Source of the DNA: Candidatus Woesearchaeota archaeon
Lineage (GTDB): Archaea; Nanobdellota; Nanobdellia; SCGC-AAA011-G17; UBA489
Assembly (NCBI GenBank): GCA_018658265.1
Contig: JABHVN010000045.1
Location: 1-44,568, forward strand
Length of the DNA stretch: 44,568 nucleotides
Direction of reading: 5' to 3'
Shown one piece after another: positions 16,451 through 25,244 of this stretch. The notes under the pieces were generated by a model. It did no database searches. It was not told the DNA's origin and saw only the letters and a program-made list of their open reading frames with translations. Within the stretch, counting starts at the first letter, position 1. The number at the start of each line of letters is the position of its first letter. The translations under genes were made by a program, and so were the position numbers.

Positions 16451-16606
16451 ATGAAATGCGATTGTCCAGCTTGGTGTAAATGGGTTCTACTTATTGCAGG
16501 TATCCTTTACGTTGCAGGAGATTTAGGTTATGGTCCAGGGTTATGGGGTATAGACGTATGGCACTTATTAGTACTATTATTCGGTATTAAAGCAGTATCA
16601 AACTAA
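16451..16606 (+). CDS. Small Cys-rich two-helix membrane protein
   Basis: 51 residues from the ATG at 16451, which has GGAGGTG (16437-16443) 7 nt upstream. A longer frame from 16385 would run through the ribosome binding site and is rejected. The sequence opens MKCDCPAWCKW, three Cys in nine residues, followed by a helix (VLLIAGILYVAGDLG) and a second hydrophobic segment (WHLLVLLFGIKAV). The CDCPxWC motif could bind metal or form a disulphide; nothing more specific can be said. It stands alone between divergent genes and is followed by a hairpin with a T8 tract. Confidence 0.75.
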   Translation: MKCDCPAWCKWVLLIAGILYVAGDLGYGPGLWGIDVWHLLVLLFGIKAVSN

Positions 16607-16625
16607 ATCTAACGAATAACAAGAA

Positions 16626-16658
16626 GGGTGTTGTAATACTTCGCCCAATATTTTTTTT
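16626..16658 (+). terminator. Hairpin with T8 tract after the small Cys-rich gene
   Basis: Arms GGGTG (16626-16630) and CGCCC (16642-16646), one G-U pair, 11-nt loop, followed by eight T at 16651-16658. The oligo-T tract is the known archaeal termination signal; the weak stem may only be incidental. Confidence 0.5.
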
Positions 16659-17376
16659 AATCAGGTAAATCCTTAACTTTTCCAAAATAATAAGTCTTAT
16701 CTTCAACTACATAGATTTCAAAATTCTTTAAACCTTTTTTCAAGTAAGGACTTAAGAACTTTCCATGATGAATATCACTTCCAACAGTTAACATGTTGAA
16801 TGAAGGCATTACAATTAAGGGATGCTTTTCCCAAGTACCTTTCAAAAAGCATTTATATTTCTCTCCAGGTTTTTCTCCAAAGCTAACTGCAGGATGTTCG
16901 TGCCCTATGATTATTATTTTTCCAGTATTTGGTAGAATTTTATCCCCATGAACAATAAACAAATCATCTAACTCAAAGAAATTCGCAAGTTTTATTTTTT
17001 CAAATCTTTTAACAATTGGTCCTATCATAACATCATGATTTCCTTTAACAACAATAACTTCATATTTGCCAACTAAATCTTCAAATAATCTTGTTACAGC
17101 ATCCCATTCCTGAGGAGAAATTATTCCAAAGTGATGCTTAATATCTCCATTGAACACAATCCTTTTTATTTTGTTATTTTCTAAAATATGACGAATTCTT
17201 CCAAGAACATCCTCAGTTTGGAATCTTGGAACCATAACACCTTTTTTATTTAAATAGTCCTCATATCCCAATTGCAAATCCCCCAATATTAAGGTTCCCT
17301 TATACTTAAGAGCTAAATCTACAATTTCTATATCTTTATGTATCTGCATTCCAATCATTCTAAAGAATAACAACAA
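16657..17376 (-). CDS. Calcineurin-like metallophosphoesterase (COG1407/ICC-like)
   Basis: 239 residues. The binuclear-metal motifs appear in order: GDLQLG (first motif, with Gln in the place usually held by His), FNGDIKHHFG, KGNHDVM, IVHGD and GHEHP. These match the archaeal ICC-like phosphoesterase family rather than SbcD, which is longer. The substrate is unknown; related proteins act on nucleotides or DNA. The first ATG at 17376 is used, though the ATG at 17358 (MIGMQIH) or 17349 would also fit the family start. No neighbour suggests a pathway. The Gln-for-His change in the first motif is worth noting but is tolerated in some relatives. Confidence 0.85.
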   Translation of the reverse strand: MLLFFRMIGMQIHKDIEIVDLALKYKGTLILGDLQLGYEDYLNKKGVMVPRFQTEDVLGRIRHILENNKIKRIVFNGDIKHHFGIISPQEWDAVTRLFEDLVGKYEVIVVKGNHDVMIGPIVKRFEKIKLANFFELDDLFIVHGDKILPNTGKIIIIGHEHPAVSFGEKPGEKYKCFLKGTWEKHPLIVMPSFNMLTVGSDIHHGKFLSPYLKKGLKNFEIYVVEDKTYYFGKVKDLPD

Positions 17377-17458
17377 TGCTTATTAATTTGACCATTTTTT
17401 TATGAATATAGATTAGAAATTTAGATATCTTCTAAAAATCAATAAAATTGACTGAAAA

Positions 17459-18505
17459 ATGATAATTGGACTTACTGGAAAAAATGCATCTGGCAAAGGG
17501 AAAGTTGTGTCTTATCTTAAGCAGAAAGGATTTTCATCAAGTTCACTTTCTGATGAAATAAGGTTGGAGCTAAAACTTCGAGGAGAAGAAGAATCTAGAG
17601 AAAATCTAATTAGAGTTGGAAATGAACTTAGAACTAAGGAAGGTCCAGCAACACTCGCAGTAAGAGTGGCTAAACGAGTAAAAATGCCTTATGTAATAGA
17701 CAGCATAAGAAATCCATCTGAAGTAGAAGAACTAAGGAAGATTCCAGGATTTAAATTAATGGTTGTAAGTGCACCTCCCAAAGTAAGATTCGACAGGGCC
17801 ATGGCAAGGGGCAGGTCTGAAGGTGCAGAAACTTTTGAAGAGTTTCAAAAAATAGAAGAAATGGAAAACTCGAATAATCCTAACTCGCAACAGTTAAATA
17901 ATACAGAAGGTTTAGCAGACATAGAATTAATAAATGATTCAGGTTTTGAAGAATTACATAAGAAAATCGATGAGTTATTGTTGAATGAAACTTGTAATGG
18001 AAAAATAAATATGGATAAACAAGAAATAGATAATAGGCCTAGTTGGGATGAATATTTCATGGGTATCACAAGGGAAGTTGCCAAAAGAGCTACTTGCGAT
18101 CGTGGAAAATGTGGCTCAGTTATTGTAAAAAGCAAGAGACTTCTTTCTACAGGTTATGTTGGTTCTCCAATAGGTGCACCTCACTGTGACGAGGTAGGTC
18201 ATCAAATGACAGAAGTGTATAATAAAGAAGGTGAAAAAAGTTCACATTGTATTAGAACCACTCATGCAGAACAAAACGCAATAGTTCAAGCTGCAAGGCA
18301 CGGAATTTCAATTGAAGGTGCAACAATATACACTAAAATGGAACCTTGTCATGTTTGTGCAAAGATGATAATCAACTCAGGAATAAAAAGGGTTGTTGCA
18401 GAAAAGAAATATCATGCAGCACAAATATCCAGAGATTTATTCAAACAAGCAGGTGTAGAGTTAGTAGTTTTAGACAAAGAAATCAAAACTTACGATAATC
18501 AGTAA
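17459..18505 (+). CDS. Fusion of a UPF0200-like P-loop kinase with dCMP deaminase
   Basis: 348 residues, two domains. Residues 1-175 match the archaeal UPF0200/dephospho-CoA-kinase-like family: P-loop GKNASGKG with Gly after the Lys, as in that family, then VIDSIRNPSEVEELRK and a basic lid RFDRAMARGRSEG. Residues about 188-348 are a deoxycytidylate deaminase: HAEQNAI and PCHVC bind the catalytic zinc, and an upstream His/Cys segment (CDRGKCG, APHCDE) may hold a second metal. The deaminase makes dUMP for thymidylate synthesis. The kinase domain may phosphorylate a nucleotide or sense dNTPs; that is inference. The stop abuts the end of convergent argS with no gap. Confidence 0.88.
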   Translation: MIIGLTGKNASGKGKVVSYLKQKGFSSSSLSDEIRLELKLRGEEESRENLIRVGNELRTKEGPATLAVRVAKRVKMPYVIDSIRNPSEVEELRKIPGFKLMVVSAPPKVRFDRAMARGRSEGAETFEEFQKIEEMENSNNPNSQQLNNTEGLADIELINDSGFEELHKKIDELLLNETCNGKINMDKQEIDNRPSWDEYFMGITREVAKRATCDRGKCGSVIVKSKRLLSTGYVGSPIGAPHCDEVGHQMTEVYNKEGEKSSHCIRTTHAEQNAIVQAARHGISIEGATIYTKMEPCHVCAKMIINSGIKRVVAEKKYHAAQISRDLFKQAGVELVVLDKEIKTYDNQ

Positions 18506-20176
18506 TCACATTTCTTCAGGAGCTTTAACACCTAACAAATTCAAACCATTTTCTAAAACATTTCTAACACAATCAACAATTAATATCCTAGTAGTCTCAT
18601 TTCCATCATCAATTATTTTATGTTTAGCATAGAATGAATTAAACAAAGAACTCAAATCTAATAAATATCTTGCAAGTATTGAAGGTTTGTACTGTCTTGC
18701 AGCTTGGTCCAAAAAGTAATCAAATCTCCCAAGATGTTTAACTAATGAGATTTCATCTTCAATTTTATTCCAGTCAACATTTTTACTAACTTTAACTTCC
18801 GATTTCTTTAAAACCGAACAACATCTTGCATGAGTATATTGTACATATGGTGCAGTTTCACCTTCAAAATTCAAAAATTTATCCCAATCAAATACTGCAT
18901 CCTTAATTCTATCATTGCTCAAGTCTGCAAAAACTACTGCCCCAATGCCTATCATTTCTGCAACTTTATCTTTATTTTTCAGTTTAGGGTTTTTCTTATT
19001 GATTGTTTTTTTAGCTAATTCGATGGCCTTATCCAAAACTTCTTCTAAAAAGACTATATTCCCTTTTCTTGTAGAAAGTCCCTTAAAATGTCCAAAATCT
19101 ACATGTACAAGCTTGTTTGAATGCCCCTTTAACTCTAGAACTTTAAACAATTGATCAAAATGTAATTTTTGCGGAGATCCAACAACATATAGTAATTCAT
19201 CTGCCTTGTATTTTTTCAGCCTATAAAGTGCAGCAGCAAGGTCTCGTGTATGATATGTGGTTGCACCATCAGATTTCCTTAACATGAATGGAGTCATGCC
19301 ATATTCTTCAAGGTTTACGATTAATGCGCCTTCACTTAATTCAGTTTTAACATTTTTTTCTAATTCTTTTATTGCGTCTTCCATTTTATCATTGTAAAAT
19401 GATTCGCCATCCCAAGAATCAAAATCAATATTCATCATACCATAATATTTCTTAAATTCTTCAAGCGATAACTCTTTGAATATCTCCCATTGAGATAAAC
19501 TTTCCTTGTCACCATTTTCCATTTTCTTAAATTCTGCTCTAGCTTCATCTTCCAATTCAGGATTAATTTCTGCTTCAGAATGAAATTTAACATAAACTTC
19601 TAACAAATGTTTAATTGGGTCTTTCTCCAACTTCTTTTCATCTCCCCATTTTTTATAGGAAACCACTAGCTTACCAAACTGGGTTCCCCAGTCGCCCAGA
19701 TGATTAACTCCTACACATTTGTATCCTCTATGCCCTAGTATTTTGTAAATAGAATTCCCTATAACTGTACTTCTCAAATGACCAATTCCAAAAGGTTTAG
19801 CAATGTTAGGAGAAGAATAATCAATAACTACTGTTTTCCCTTTACCTTCATCGGACATACCATATTTATTTTTTTTAATAAATATTTCACTCAAAAATTC
19901 TTTAGCAACCAAATCATTTTTTAAAAATACATTCAAATAAGGTCCTTTAATCTCAACCTTTTCAATAAACTTACAAGTTAATTTTGAAGAGAGTTCTTTA
20001 GCCAATTCTACAGGACTCTTTTTTAATTTAGCTGCAAACTTAAAACATGGAAATGCATAGTCTCCAAGATTACTTTCTGGAGGAACTTCTAGAACTTCAA
20101 TTACTTCTTCTTTCTTACATTTAAGCTCCTTTGAAATTAATGAAGCTATTTCAAACTTAAAATCCATAGAAAACAT
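18506..20176 (-). CDS. argS: Arginyl-tRNA synthetase
   Basis: 556 residues, class I synthetase for tRNA-Arg. It has an N-terminal Add-1 domain (residues 1-90). The catalytic domain follows with the HIGH-type motif SPNIAKPFGIGHLRSTVIG, a mid-domain FGHFKGLSTRKGN in the KMSKS position, and the C-terminal DALR anticodon domain (YTHARCCSVLKK, then LARYLLDLSSLFNSFY). The start at 20176 is supported by a TATA-like TTATATAAG about 25 nt upstream; an ATG three codons in is possible. All expected domains are present and the length is normal. The matching tRNA-Arg(TCG) lies 12 kb away. Confidence 0.96.
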   Translation of the reverse strand: MFSMDFKFEIASLISKELKCKKEEVIEVLEVPPESNLGDYAFPCFKFAAKLKKSPVELAKELSSKLTCKFIEKVEIKGPYLNVFLKNDLVAKEFLSEIFIKKNKYGMSDEGKGKTVVIDYSSPNIAKPFGIGHLRSTVIGNSIYKILGHRGYKCVGVNHLGDWGTQFGKLVVSYKKWGDEKKLEKDPIKHLLEVYVKFHSEAEINPELEDEARAEFKKMENGDKESLSQWEIFKELSLEEFKKYYGMMNIDFDSWDGESFYNDKMEDAIKELEKNVKTELSEGALIVNLEEYGMTPFMLRKSDGATTYHTRDLAAALYRLKKYKADELLYVVGSPQKLHFDQLFKVLELKGHSNKLVHVDFGHFKGLSTRKGNIVFLEEVLDKAIELAKKTINKKNPKLKNKDKVAEMIGIGAVVFADLSNDRIKDAVFDWDKFLNFEGETAPYVQYTHARCCSVLKKSEVKVSKNVDWNKIEDEISLVKHLGRFDYFLDQAARQYKPSILARYLLDLSSLFNSFYAKHKIIDDGNETTRILIVDCVRNVLENGLNLLGVKAPEEM

Positions 20177-20204
20177 TTAGAATAATGCTCTTATATAATT
20201 TTCT

Positions 20205-21023
20205 CTACTTAAGCATCTTACTAGCTGGGGACATTTTCTCCCATTGATGATCAAACATACCCTGAACAGTAGAGGCAAAATAAGGTGTTTGTACCCATAC
20301 GCCTACATCATATGTTGGATGAACTTCTTCATCATTCATAACCATAAACATTAAATCTTTCTCATCAACAATACAGAATCTTGCACTTAGATCTTCAGCA
20401 TGTCTAACTTCTGCATCCTTACCCATACTTTTAATTGAGTTTTCTGCATCCTTACTAATTGGTGCTGCAATTCTAATGCTAACTCCTTTTTTCTTTAATC
20501 TATTAAATTCAGGTTTCAATGCTTCTATTTTCCTCATAACTCCTTTGGAAGTTGTCATGATTACAACAGATTTTTTAGCCCCTTTGACCATTGATTCCAT
20601 ATGCGTGTAAATATTATGTCTTCCTCTAATTGCTCCAGCAAGATCTGTTGGTTCAATAAAGTCAACACCTTGTTTATGTAATGCAGTAAGTTCTTCTAAT
20701 ACTTCTCCGCCCTTCATTTCATCAAGTTTTTTTATTTTTGTGGCAGTTTGTACGTTAACATATTTCTTAACCTTTTCAACAACTTGTCCAGGGTCAACAG
20801 CTAAATATTTTATGGGTTTACCCAACTTCATAATAATAAATCCTTTTTTTTCAAGAGATTCTAAAACATCGTATGCTCTTGATCTAGGAACATCACCAAT
20901 ATCGGAAAGTTCACCGGCAGTAGAAACTCCTCTTGAAAGAAGTGCAGTCCATATTCTTGCTTCATATAAATTTAGACCAAAAAGTCCTCGAGTTTTATTC
21001 AAAAAGTCTTCTTTAACAATCAT
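20205..21023 (-). CDS. TrmB-family transcription regulator
   Basis: 272 residues. A winged helix at residues about 8-75 (LNLYEARIWTALLSRGVSTA, then DVPRSRAYDVLESLEKKGFI) is the TrmB DNA-binding domain. A coiled linker follows. A C-terminal domain of about 150 residues (RGRHNIYTHMESMVKGAKKS) resembles the PLD-like/TrmB regulatory domain without a sugar-binding extension, so it may be a shorter DPANN type. A GGAG site about 10 nt before the ATG and a TATA-like TTTATAATCG about 90 nt upstream suggest a leadered message. TrmB proteins often control sugar metabolism, but no such genes are adjacent. Confidence 0.85.
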   Translation of the reverse strand: MIVKEDFLNKTRGLFGLNLYEARIWTALLSRGVSTAGELSDIGDVPRSRAYDVLESLEKKGFIIMKLGKPIKYLAVDPGQVVEKVKKYVNVQTATKIKKLDEMKGGEVLEELTALHKQGVDFIEPTDLAGAIRGRHNIYTHMESMVKGAKKSVVIMTTSKGVMRKIEALKPEFNRLKKKGVSIRIAAPISKDAENSIKSMGKDAEVRHAEDLSARFCIVDEKDLMFMVMNDEEVHPTYDVGVWVQTPYFASTVQGMFDHQWEKMSPASKMLK

Positions 21024-21162
21024 ACTTTATTTCTCCAAGTTAAGTGTCGCGTAAATTGGAAAAAGAATACCTATCTTCTCCGCTCTTTTTTTTAACACCC
21101 TGTCTCGATTATAAATGAATATACCTTTTAGCTACTATTTAAACATTACTATCTTTAAGTCG

Positions 21163-22839
21163 TTATTTATTCTGACTTTTGTAAAGTTCTTCAATGCTTT
21201 TAATATCTGCAATTTCATTTAGTGGTTTATCATATCTTATTTGCAGTATTCTTGGAAATCTCAATGCATAACCTGAGTTATAAGTTGGACTTTTTTGTAT
21301 TTCTTCATAAGAAACTTCAACAATTATTTGAGGTTTAACATTTACAATCTTACCTTTATGAGATGTTGTTATTTTTTTAAGTTCTTTAGTCATATTTTCA
21401 AAATTATTCAATTCACCTTCTTCAAACTTTTCTTTTAACCCAGTTGAAACTTTTCCAACTTCTAAAAACTCGCCATCTTTTTGACATGCAACTGTATATG
21501 ATGTTAACCATGAAGCCCGCTTACCTTCTCCCCACTCCGCTTTAACAATTACCAAGTCTAAAGCATCCATAACTTCCTTTAGTTTAGCCATGTAGCCCAC
21601 ATACCTTCCAGGTTTGTAAGGTGCTTCCAATGACTTGAAAATTAAACCTTCATGACCTGCAGTTATAGCTTTCTTGAAAAACTTTTGAACTTCATTAACT
21701 TTATCAGTGATTATTAATTCAGATAAAACTATTTTCTTAGATTCAGATTTAACAATTTTATCAAGTATTTTTCTTCTCTCATCAAAACTAGTATTCAATA
21801 ATTTTTTACCATTGCAATAGATAACATCGAAAGAATTTATTTCAACTGGAAATTGTTTTGCCATCTCTTCAGTATTATATTTTCTTCTAATTCTTTGAGA
21901 TATTTTTTGGAAAGGCAAATACTTTCCAGTTTTGGGATCATAACCTACTGCCTCACAATCAATTATATAATTTTTAGATTTAATGTTATTTTTTGCAATT
22001 TCTACAACGTCTGGAAATTGTTTTGTAACATCTTCCATTCCACGAGTAAATAATTTTATTTCAGTACCATCATTATGGATTTGCATCCTAAATCCGTCAT
22101 ATTTAAACTCCAAAGCTGCAGGACTTCCAACTGCAGTAAAGCCATCTTCAACAGTTTTAGATAAAACTGCCAACATTAATTTTAATGGTCTTCCAGGTTT
22201 AAGTTTAATATCTCCAAGTTTATTTTCTTTAGCTAACAATGCCACTTCTCCATGGTCTGCCAAAATATCGAATGCTTCATCTACATCTTTAGTCTCTTGA
22301 TCAAATGCCTGTGCAATTGCATCTTTGATTATCCCATCAGCAATTCCAACTCTTAGAACCTCTAAAACAGTCCTTGAAATATATCTTGATTCTTCTTTAC
22401 TAGCATTAGTTATTAATTCTGCAACTAGTCCAATTTTTCTATCGACAGATCCACTTCCTTCCATAACAGCTAGTTTTCGAATATTATCAATAACTTTTTT
22501 TACAGTAAGAGTTTCACTGAATAATGTCTTTTGGCTTTTAGTTCCAACTTCTAAAGCAGTAACATCTCCCAAATCTCCAAGTTTATTTAATCCACTTTCA
22601 ATCTTATCCAAACTACTTCCGGTGGCAGAACTAATTGCTTTAATCAATAATCTATCAGAAAATCCAATTTTACGATTATCCCATAATGGAAAAACTCTTC
22701 CATTCAACAAACAAATAACTTCTTCCAAATCTTCTTGTTTAGTCTCTTTTAAGAAATTGGCTATAATCTCGGTCTTCTCAAGCCTTTTAGTAGTCTTTCC
22801 TAGTTGATCATACAGATTAGATAATTCAGCATACCTCAT
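21163..22839 (-). CDS. lig: ATP-dependent DNA ligase
   Basis: 558 residues, the normal length of archaeal replicative ligases. The N-terminal DNA-binding domain runs to about residue 215. The catalytic lysine is K246 in EFKYDGFRMQ. Later nucleotidyltransferase motifs include FTRGMEDVT, IIDCEAVGYD, GHEGLIFK and YMAKLKEVMDALDLVIV. The C-terminal OB fold ends ALRFPRILQIRYDKP. It seals nicks in replication and repair. It is divergent from the nitroreductase gene across a 40-bp promoter. Its own TATA-like box lies about 25 nt before the ATG. Nothing is missing or odd. Confidence 0.96.
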   Translation of the reverse strand: MRYAELSNLYDQLGKTTKRLEKTEIIANFLKETKQEDLEEVICLLNGRVFPLWDNRKIGFSDRLLIKAISSATGSSLDKIESGLNKLGDLGDVTALEVGTKSQKTLFSETLTVKKVIDNIRKLAVMEGSGSVDRKIGLVAELITNASKEESRYISRTVLEVLRVGIADGIIKDAIAQAFDQETKDVDEAFDILADHGEVALLAKENKLGDIKLKPGRPLKLMLAVLSKTVEDGFTAVGSPAALEFKYDGFRMQIHNDGTEIKLFTRGMEDVTKQFPDVVEIAKNNIKSKNYIIDCEAVGYDPKTGKYLPFQKISQRIRRKYNTEEMAKQFPVEINSFDVIYCNGKKLLNTSFDERRKILDKIVKSESKKIVLSELIITDKVNEVQKFFKKAITAGHEGLIFKSLEAPYKPGRYVGYMAKLKEVMDALDLVIVKAEWGEGKRASWLTSYTVACQKDGEFLEVGKVSTGLKEKFEEGELNNFENMTKELKKITTSHKGKIVNVKPQIIVEVSYEEIQKSPTYNSGYALRFPRILQIRYDKPLNEIADIKSIEELYKSQNK

Positions 22840-22879
22840 GACAAAACTTAAATAAATGTGAGATATAAATCTTTCTTAC

Positions 22880-23539
22880 ATGGAATTTGACAACATTGTA
22901 CATACAAGAAGAACTTGCAGAGATTTTAAGAAAAAGGACATTTCTATGGGCACAATAGGAGAAGTCTTAGATATATCTAGATTTGCACCTTCAGCAGGAA
23001 ATGTACAGAATTGGTATTTCATAGTTGTAAAGGATTCTGAGAAAAAAGAAGCTTTAGTAGACAAATGTAAGGGACAGGCATGGATGAATGATGCGCCCGC
23101 ACTTATTGTAATCTGCAATAAATCTGATGATTGTACAAAAAAGTTCAAAGAAAAAGGAGAGCAATTTTCCATTCAAAATTGTGCAATAATTTCCTCATAC
23201 ATTACATTGAAAGCTACAGATATGGGTCTCGGAACTGCAATTGTTGGAGCATTCAATGATAAAGAAGTAAAAAGAGTTTTAGATATTCCAAATAATATTT
23301 CTCCAGAAGGAATAGTTGCAATCGGATATCCTAATTCCTTAGATGAAGATCAAGAAAGAGAAGATCTTAGATATCACACTTATTTTGAATCTTGGGGCAA
23401 TAAAGAGTTTACTAAAGGTACTTGGCCAATTTCAAAACCTCTTGGAAAAGCAACAAAGAAAGTTTCACAATCAACAAACAGAGCTAAACTAAAAGCATCT
23501 GGACTTCTAAGAAAAGTTAAAAATAAAATAAAAAATTAG
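22880..23539 (+). CDS. Nitroreductase-family FMN protein
   Basis: 219 residues. The start IVHTRRTCRDFKKKDI is the FMN phosphate-binding opening of the family. It is followed by RFAPSAGNVQNWYFIVVKD and a central NCAIISSYITLKATDMGLGTAIVGAF. These enzymes are flavin oxidoreductases acting on nitro, quinone or flavin substrates. The last 45 residues (PLGKATKKVSQSTNRAKLKA) are an unusual basic tail with about one Lys/Arg in three, which could bind nucleic acid or the membrane surface. The tail is followed directly by the stop. Function beyond the family is unknown. Confidence 0.86.
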   Translation: MEFDNIVHTRRTCRDFKKKDISMGTIGEVLDISRFAPSAGNVQNWYFIVVKDSEKKEALVDKCKGQAWMNDAPALIVICNKSDDCTKKFKEKGEQFSIQNCAIISSYITLKATDMGLGTAIVGAFNDKEVKRVLDIPNNISPEGIVAIGYPNSLDEDQEREDLRYHTYFESWGNKEFTKGTWPISKPLGKATKKVSQSTNRAKLKASGLLRKVKNKIKN

Positions 23540-23548
23540 TTGTAATGA

Positions 23549-23965
23549 TTAAACATTACAACATAATGCATCAACACTCAAGCCATCATCGCTTCCAGTT
23601 TGACTACATTTCCAACCTTCTGAACGATTAGTGCTATTTCCCCAATGGCCGTAAAAGTTAGGTACATTTTCTGTTAGGTATGCCATATTCCCATCACTAT
23701 TACATCCACCACTAATTATGGAGGGTTTATTTGCAGGGCACTGTCTAGACATTTCCAGAGTATTATTTCCCATTTCGCTTATAATTTGGCCACCTGCACT
23801 ATTCCATGCACATCTTCCCGAAACAGCAGCGTTAACTGCATGACCTGTTAAATCTACTTCAGATGTAAATGCTCCAGTTAAACTTGTAGCTAAAAAAGCT
23901 GCAGCAAGTATTAATAAAACTGGAAGAAGTAACATATGATGATTTTCTGTTTTTCTTATCTTCAT
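23549..23965 (-). CDS. Small exported Cys-rich protein with LTGHAV motif
   Basis: 138 residues, no known family. A hydrophobic helix spans about residues 11-30. It is followed by SLTGAFTSEVDLTGHAVNAA, with LTGHAV at 39-44. The mature domain has six Cys (GRCAWN, RQCPAN, GGCNSD, WKCSQT, and a terminal LCCNV) and is rich in Asn, Ser and Gly, so a disulphide-stabilised surface protein is likely. The start is fixed by GAGGTGTT (23979-23972), about 6 nt before the ATG. It is separated from ftsZ by hairpins that look like terminators, so it is probably monocistronic. Confidence 0.75.
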   Translation of the reverse strand: MKIRKTENHHMLLLPVLLILAAAFLATSLTGAFTSEVDLTGHAVNAAVSGRCAWNSAGGQIISEMGNNTLEMSRQCPANKPSIISGGCNSDGNMAYLTENVPNFYGHWGNSTNRSEGWKCSQTGSDDGLSVDALCCNV

Positions 23966-24062
23966 TATCTTAACACCTCATTGTTATTTTAATAAAAATA
24001 AATCCAATTCTAATTATTTAAACCTTGCGAAAACAAAGTACAAACTAAATATTGATTATAAA

Positions 24063-24148
24063 AAAGAAAAAATGGCTGATGCCTATTAAGAAGCGGCATC
24101 AGCAAAACACAAGACACGAAAAAGGGCGTCTTTGGGGGTTGCCCTTTT
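24063..24148 (-). terminator. Two tandem hairpins with T tracts downstream of ftsZ
   Basis: Hairpin A has perfect 8-bp arms, AAAAGGGC (24120-24127) and GCCCTTTT (24141-24148), with a 13-nt loop; its arm includes part of the ftsZ stop codon. Read on the minus strand it ends in T5. Hairpin B, 16 nt further on, has perfect 9-bp arms GCTGATGCC (24075-24083) and GGCATCAGC (24095-24103) with an 11-nt loop, followed on the minus strand by T6-C-T5. The layout resembles a bacterial intrinsic terminator pair. RNA stabilisation is an alternative. Confidence 0.65.
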
Positions 24149-25244
24149 AGTATGATTTTCTGGTTGGCGTATTTTCGTAGCCAACCATGTCGATGCCCAG
24201 ATCATCTGCGACCTGTACTGCTTGCTTAGTCACCTCTGTATGACTAGATTTTCCAAGGATGTATGGTGAGGTTACACCAGTAATAATGGTCATAATCCTC
24301 AATCTTCCTGCCATGCTTGGGTCAATTCTAGCTCCCCAGATTACGTTTGCGTCAGCATCCAAAGCTTCAGTAATGATCTCTCCGATTCTGTTAACTTCAT
24401 CTAAAGTTAGATCATCTCCACCACTTACATGAATCAAAGCTCCAGTTGAGCCATCATAACTTACATCCAGTAATGGATTTGTTAATGCTCTTCTTGTTGC
24501 TTCTTCAACACGAGACTCTGTATCTGATTCGCCTATACCTATAATTGCAACATCTCCATTAGACATAATTGCTCTTACATCAGCATAATCTAAGTTTACT
24601 AATGAAGGTACAGCAATTGTTTCTACAATTCCTTTAATCATTGTTGAGATTAACTCATTTGCAACAGCGAATGCTTGTTGAATAGGTAAGTTTCCTGCGA
24701 TGTTTACTAATCTATTATTGTCAATAACAATAACAGTATCACATTCTTCTCTTAATTGTTGTAAGCCAAATTCAGCTTTATCAACTCTAGCTCTTTCAAT
24801 TTCGAAAGGCATTGTAACAGTTCCAATAACAATTGCGCCTGTTTCTTTAGCCATTTGTGCAACAACTGGAGCACTTCCAGTTCCTGTTCCTCCACCAAGA
24901 CCAGCACATACAAATACCATGTCTGCATCCTTGATGAATTTTTTAATATCATTACCAGATTCTTTTGCAGCTTCTCTTCCTTTTTCAGGGAATCCGCCAC
25001 ATCCTAATCCTCTAGTTAAATCTGCACCAATTAGAAATCTTCCATCACAGCTGGTCATATCTAAATGTTGCTTATCTGTGTTAACAGCGTAAATTTTTGC
25101 ACCCTTAACTCCTTTTTTATGTAACCAGGAAACCATATTTCCTCCGCCACCACCACATCCGATAACACGAATGTTAGCTTCTCCTATAGGTGTTTGTTCT
25201 ATTGCCGGTGCATTTCTTAATGCGTCTTGTATTAAATTTTCCAT
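24147..25244 (-). CDS. ftsZ: Cell-division GTPase FtsZ
   Basis: 365 residues. The tubulin/FtsZ signature GGGTGTGS is at residues 117-124. It is preceded by the GGGGGN nucleotide loop (31-36) and the NTD segment AVNTDKQHL, and followed by the T7-side residues in TNPLLDVSYD. The protein polymerises into the division ring. It ends shortly after the GTPase/activation domains (GIDMVGYENTPTRKSY), with no long tail. The leader of about 45 nt has a GGGGG run about 11 nt before the ATG, and a TATA-like ACTATAATATAAAG lies at about 25311-25325. Two strong hairpins follow its stop. Archaea often carry two FtsZ; which paralogue this is was not determined. Confidence 0.96.
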   Translation of the reverse strand: MENLIQDALRNAPAIEQTPIGEANIRVIGCGGGGGNMVSWLHKKGVKGAKIYAVNTDKQHLDMTSCDGRFLIGADLTRGLGCGGFPEKGREAAKESGNDIKKFIKDADMVFVCAGLGGGTGTGSAPVVAQMAKETGAIVIGTVTMPFEIERARVDKAEFGLQQLREECDTVIVIDNNRLVNIAGNLPIQQAFAVANELISTMIKGIVETIAVPSLVNLDYADVRAIMSNGDVAIIGIGESDTESRVEEATRRALTNPLLDVSYDGSTGALIHVSGGDDLTLDEVNRIGEIITEALDADANVIWGARIDPSMAGRLRIMTIITGVTSPYILGKSSHTEVTKQAVQVADDLGIDMVGYENTPTRKSY

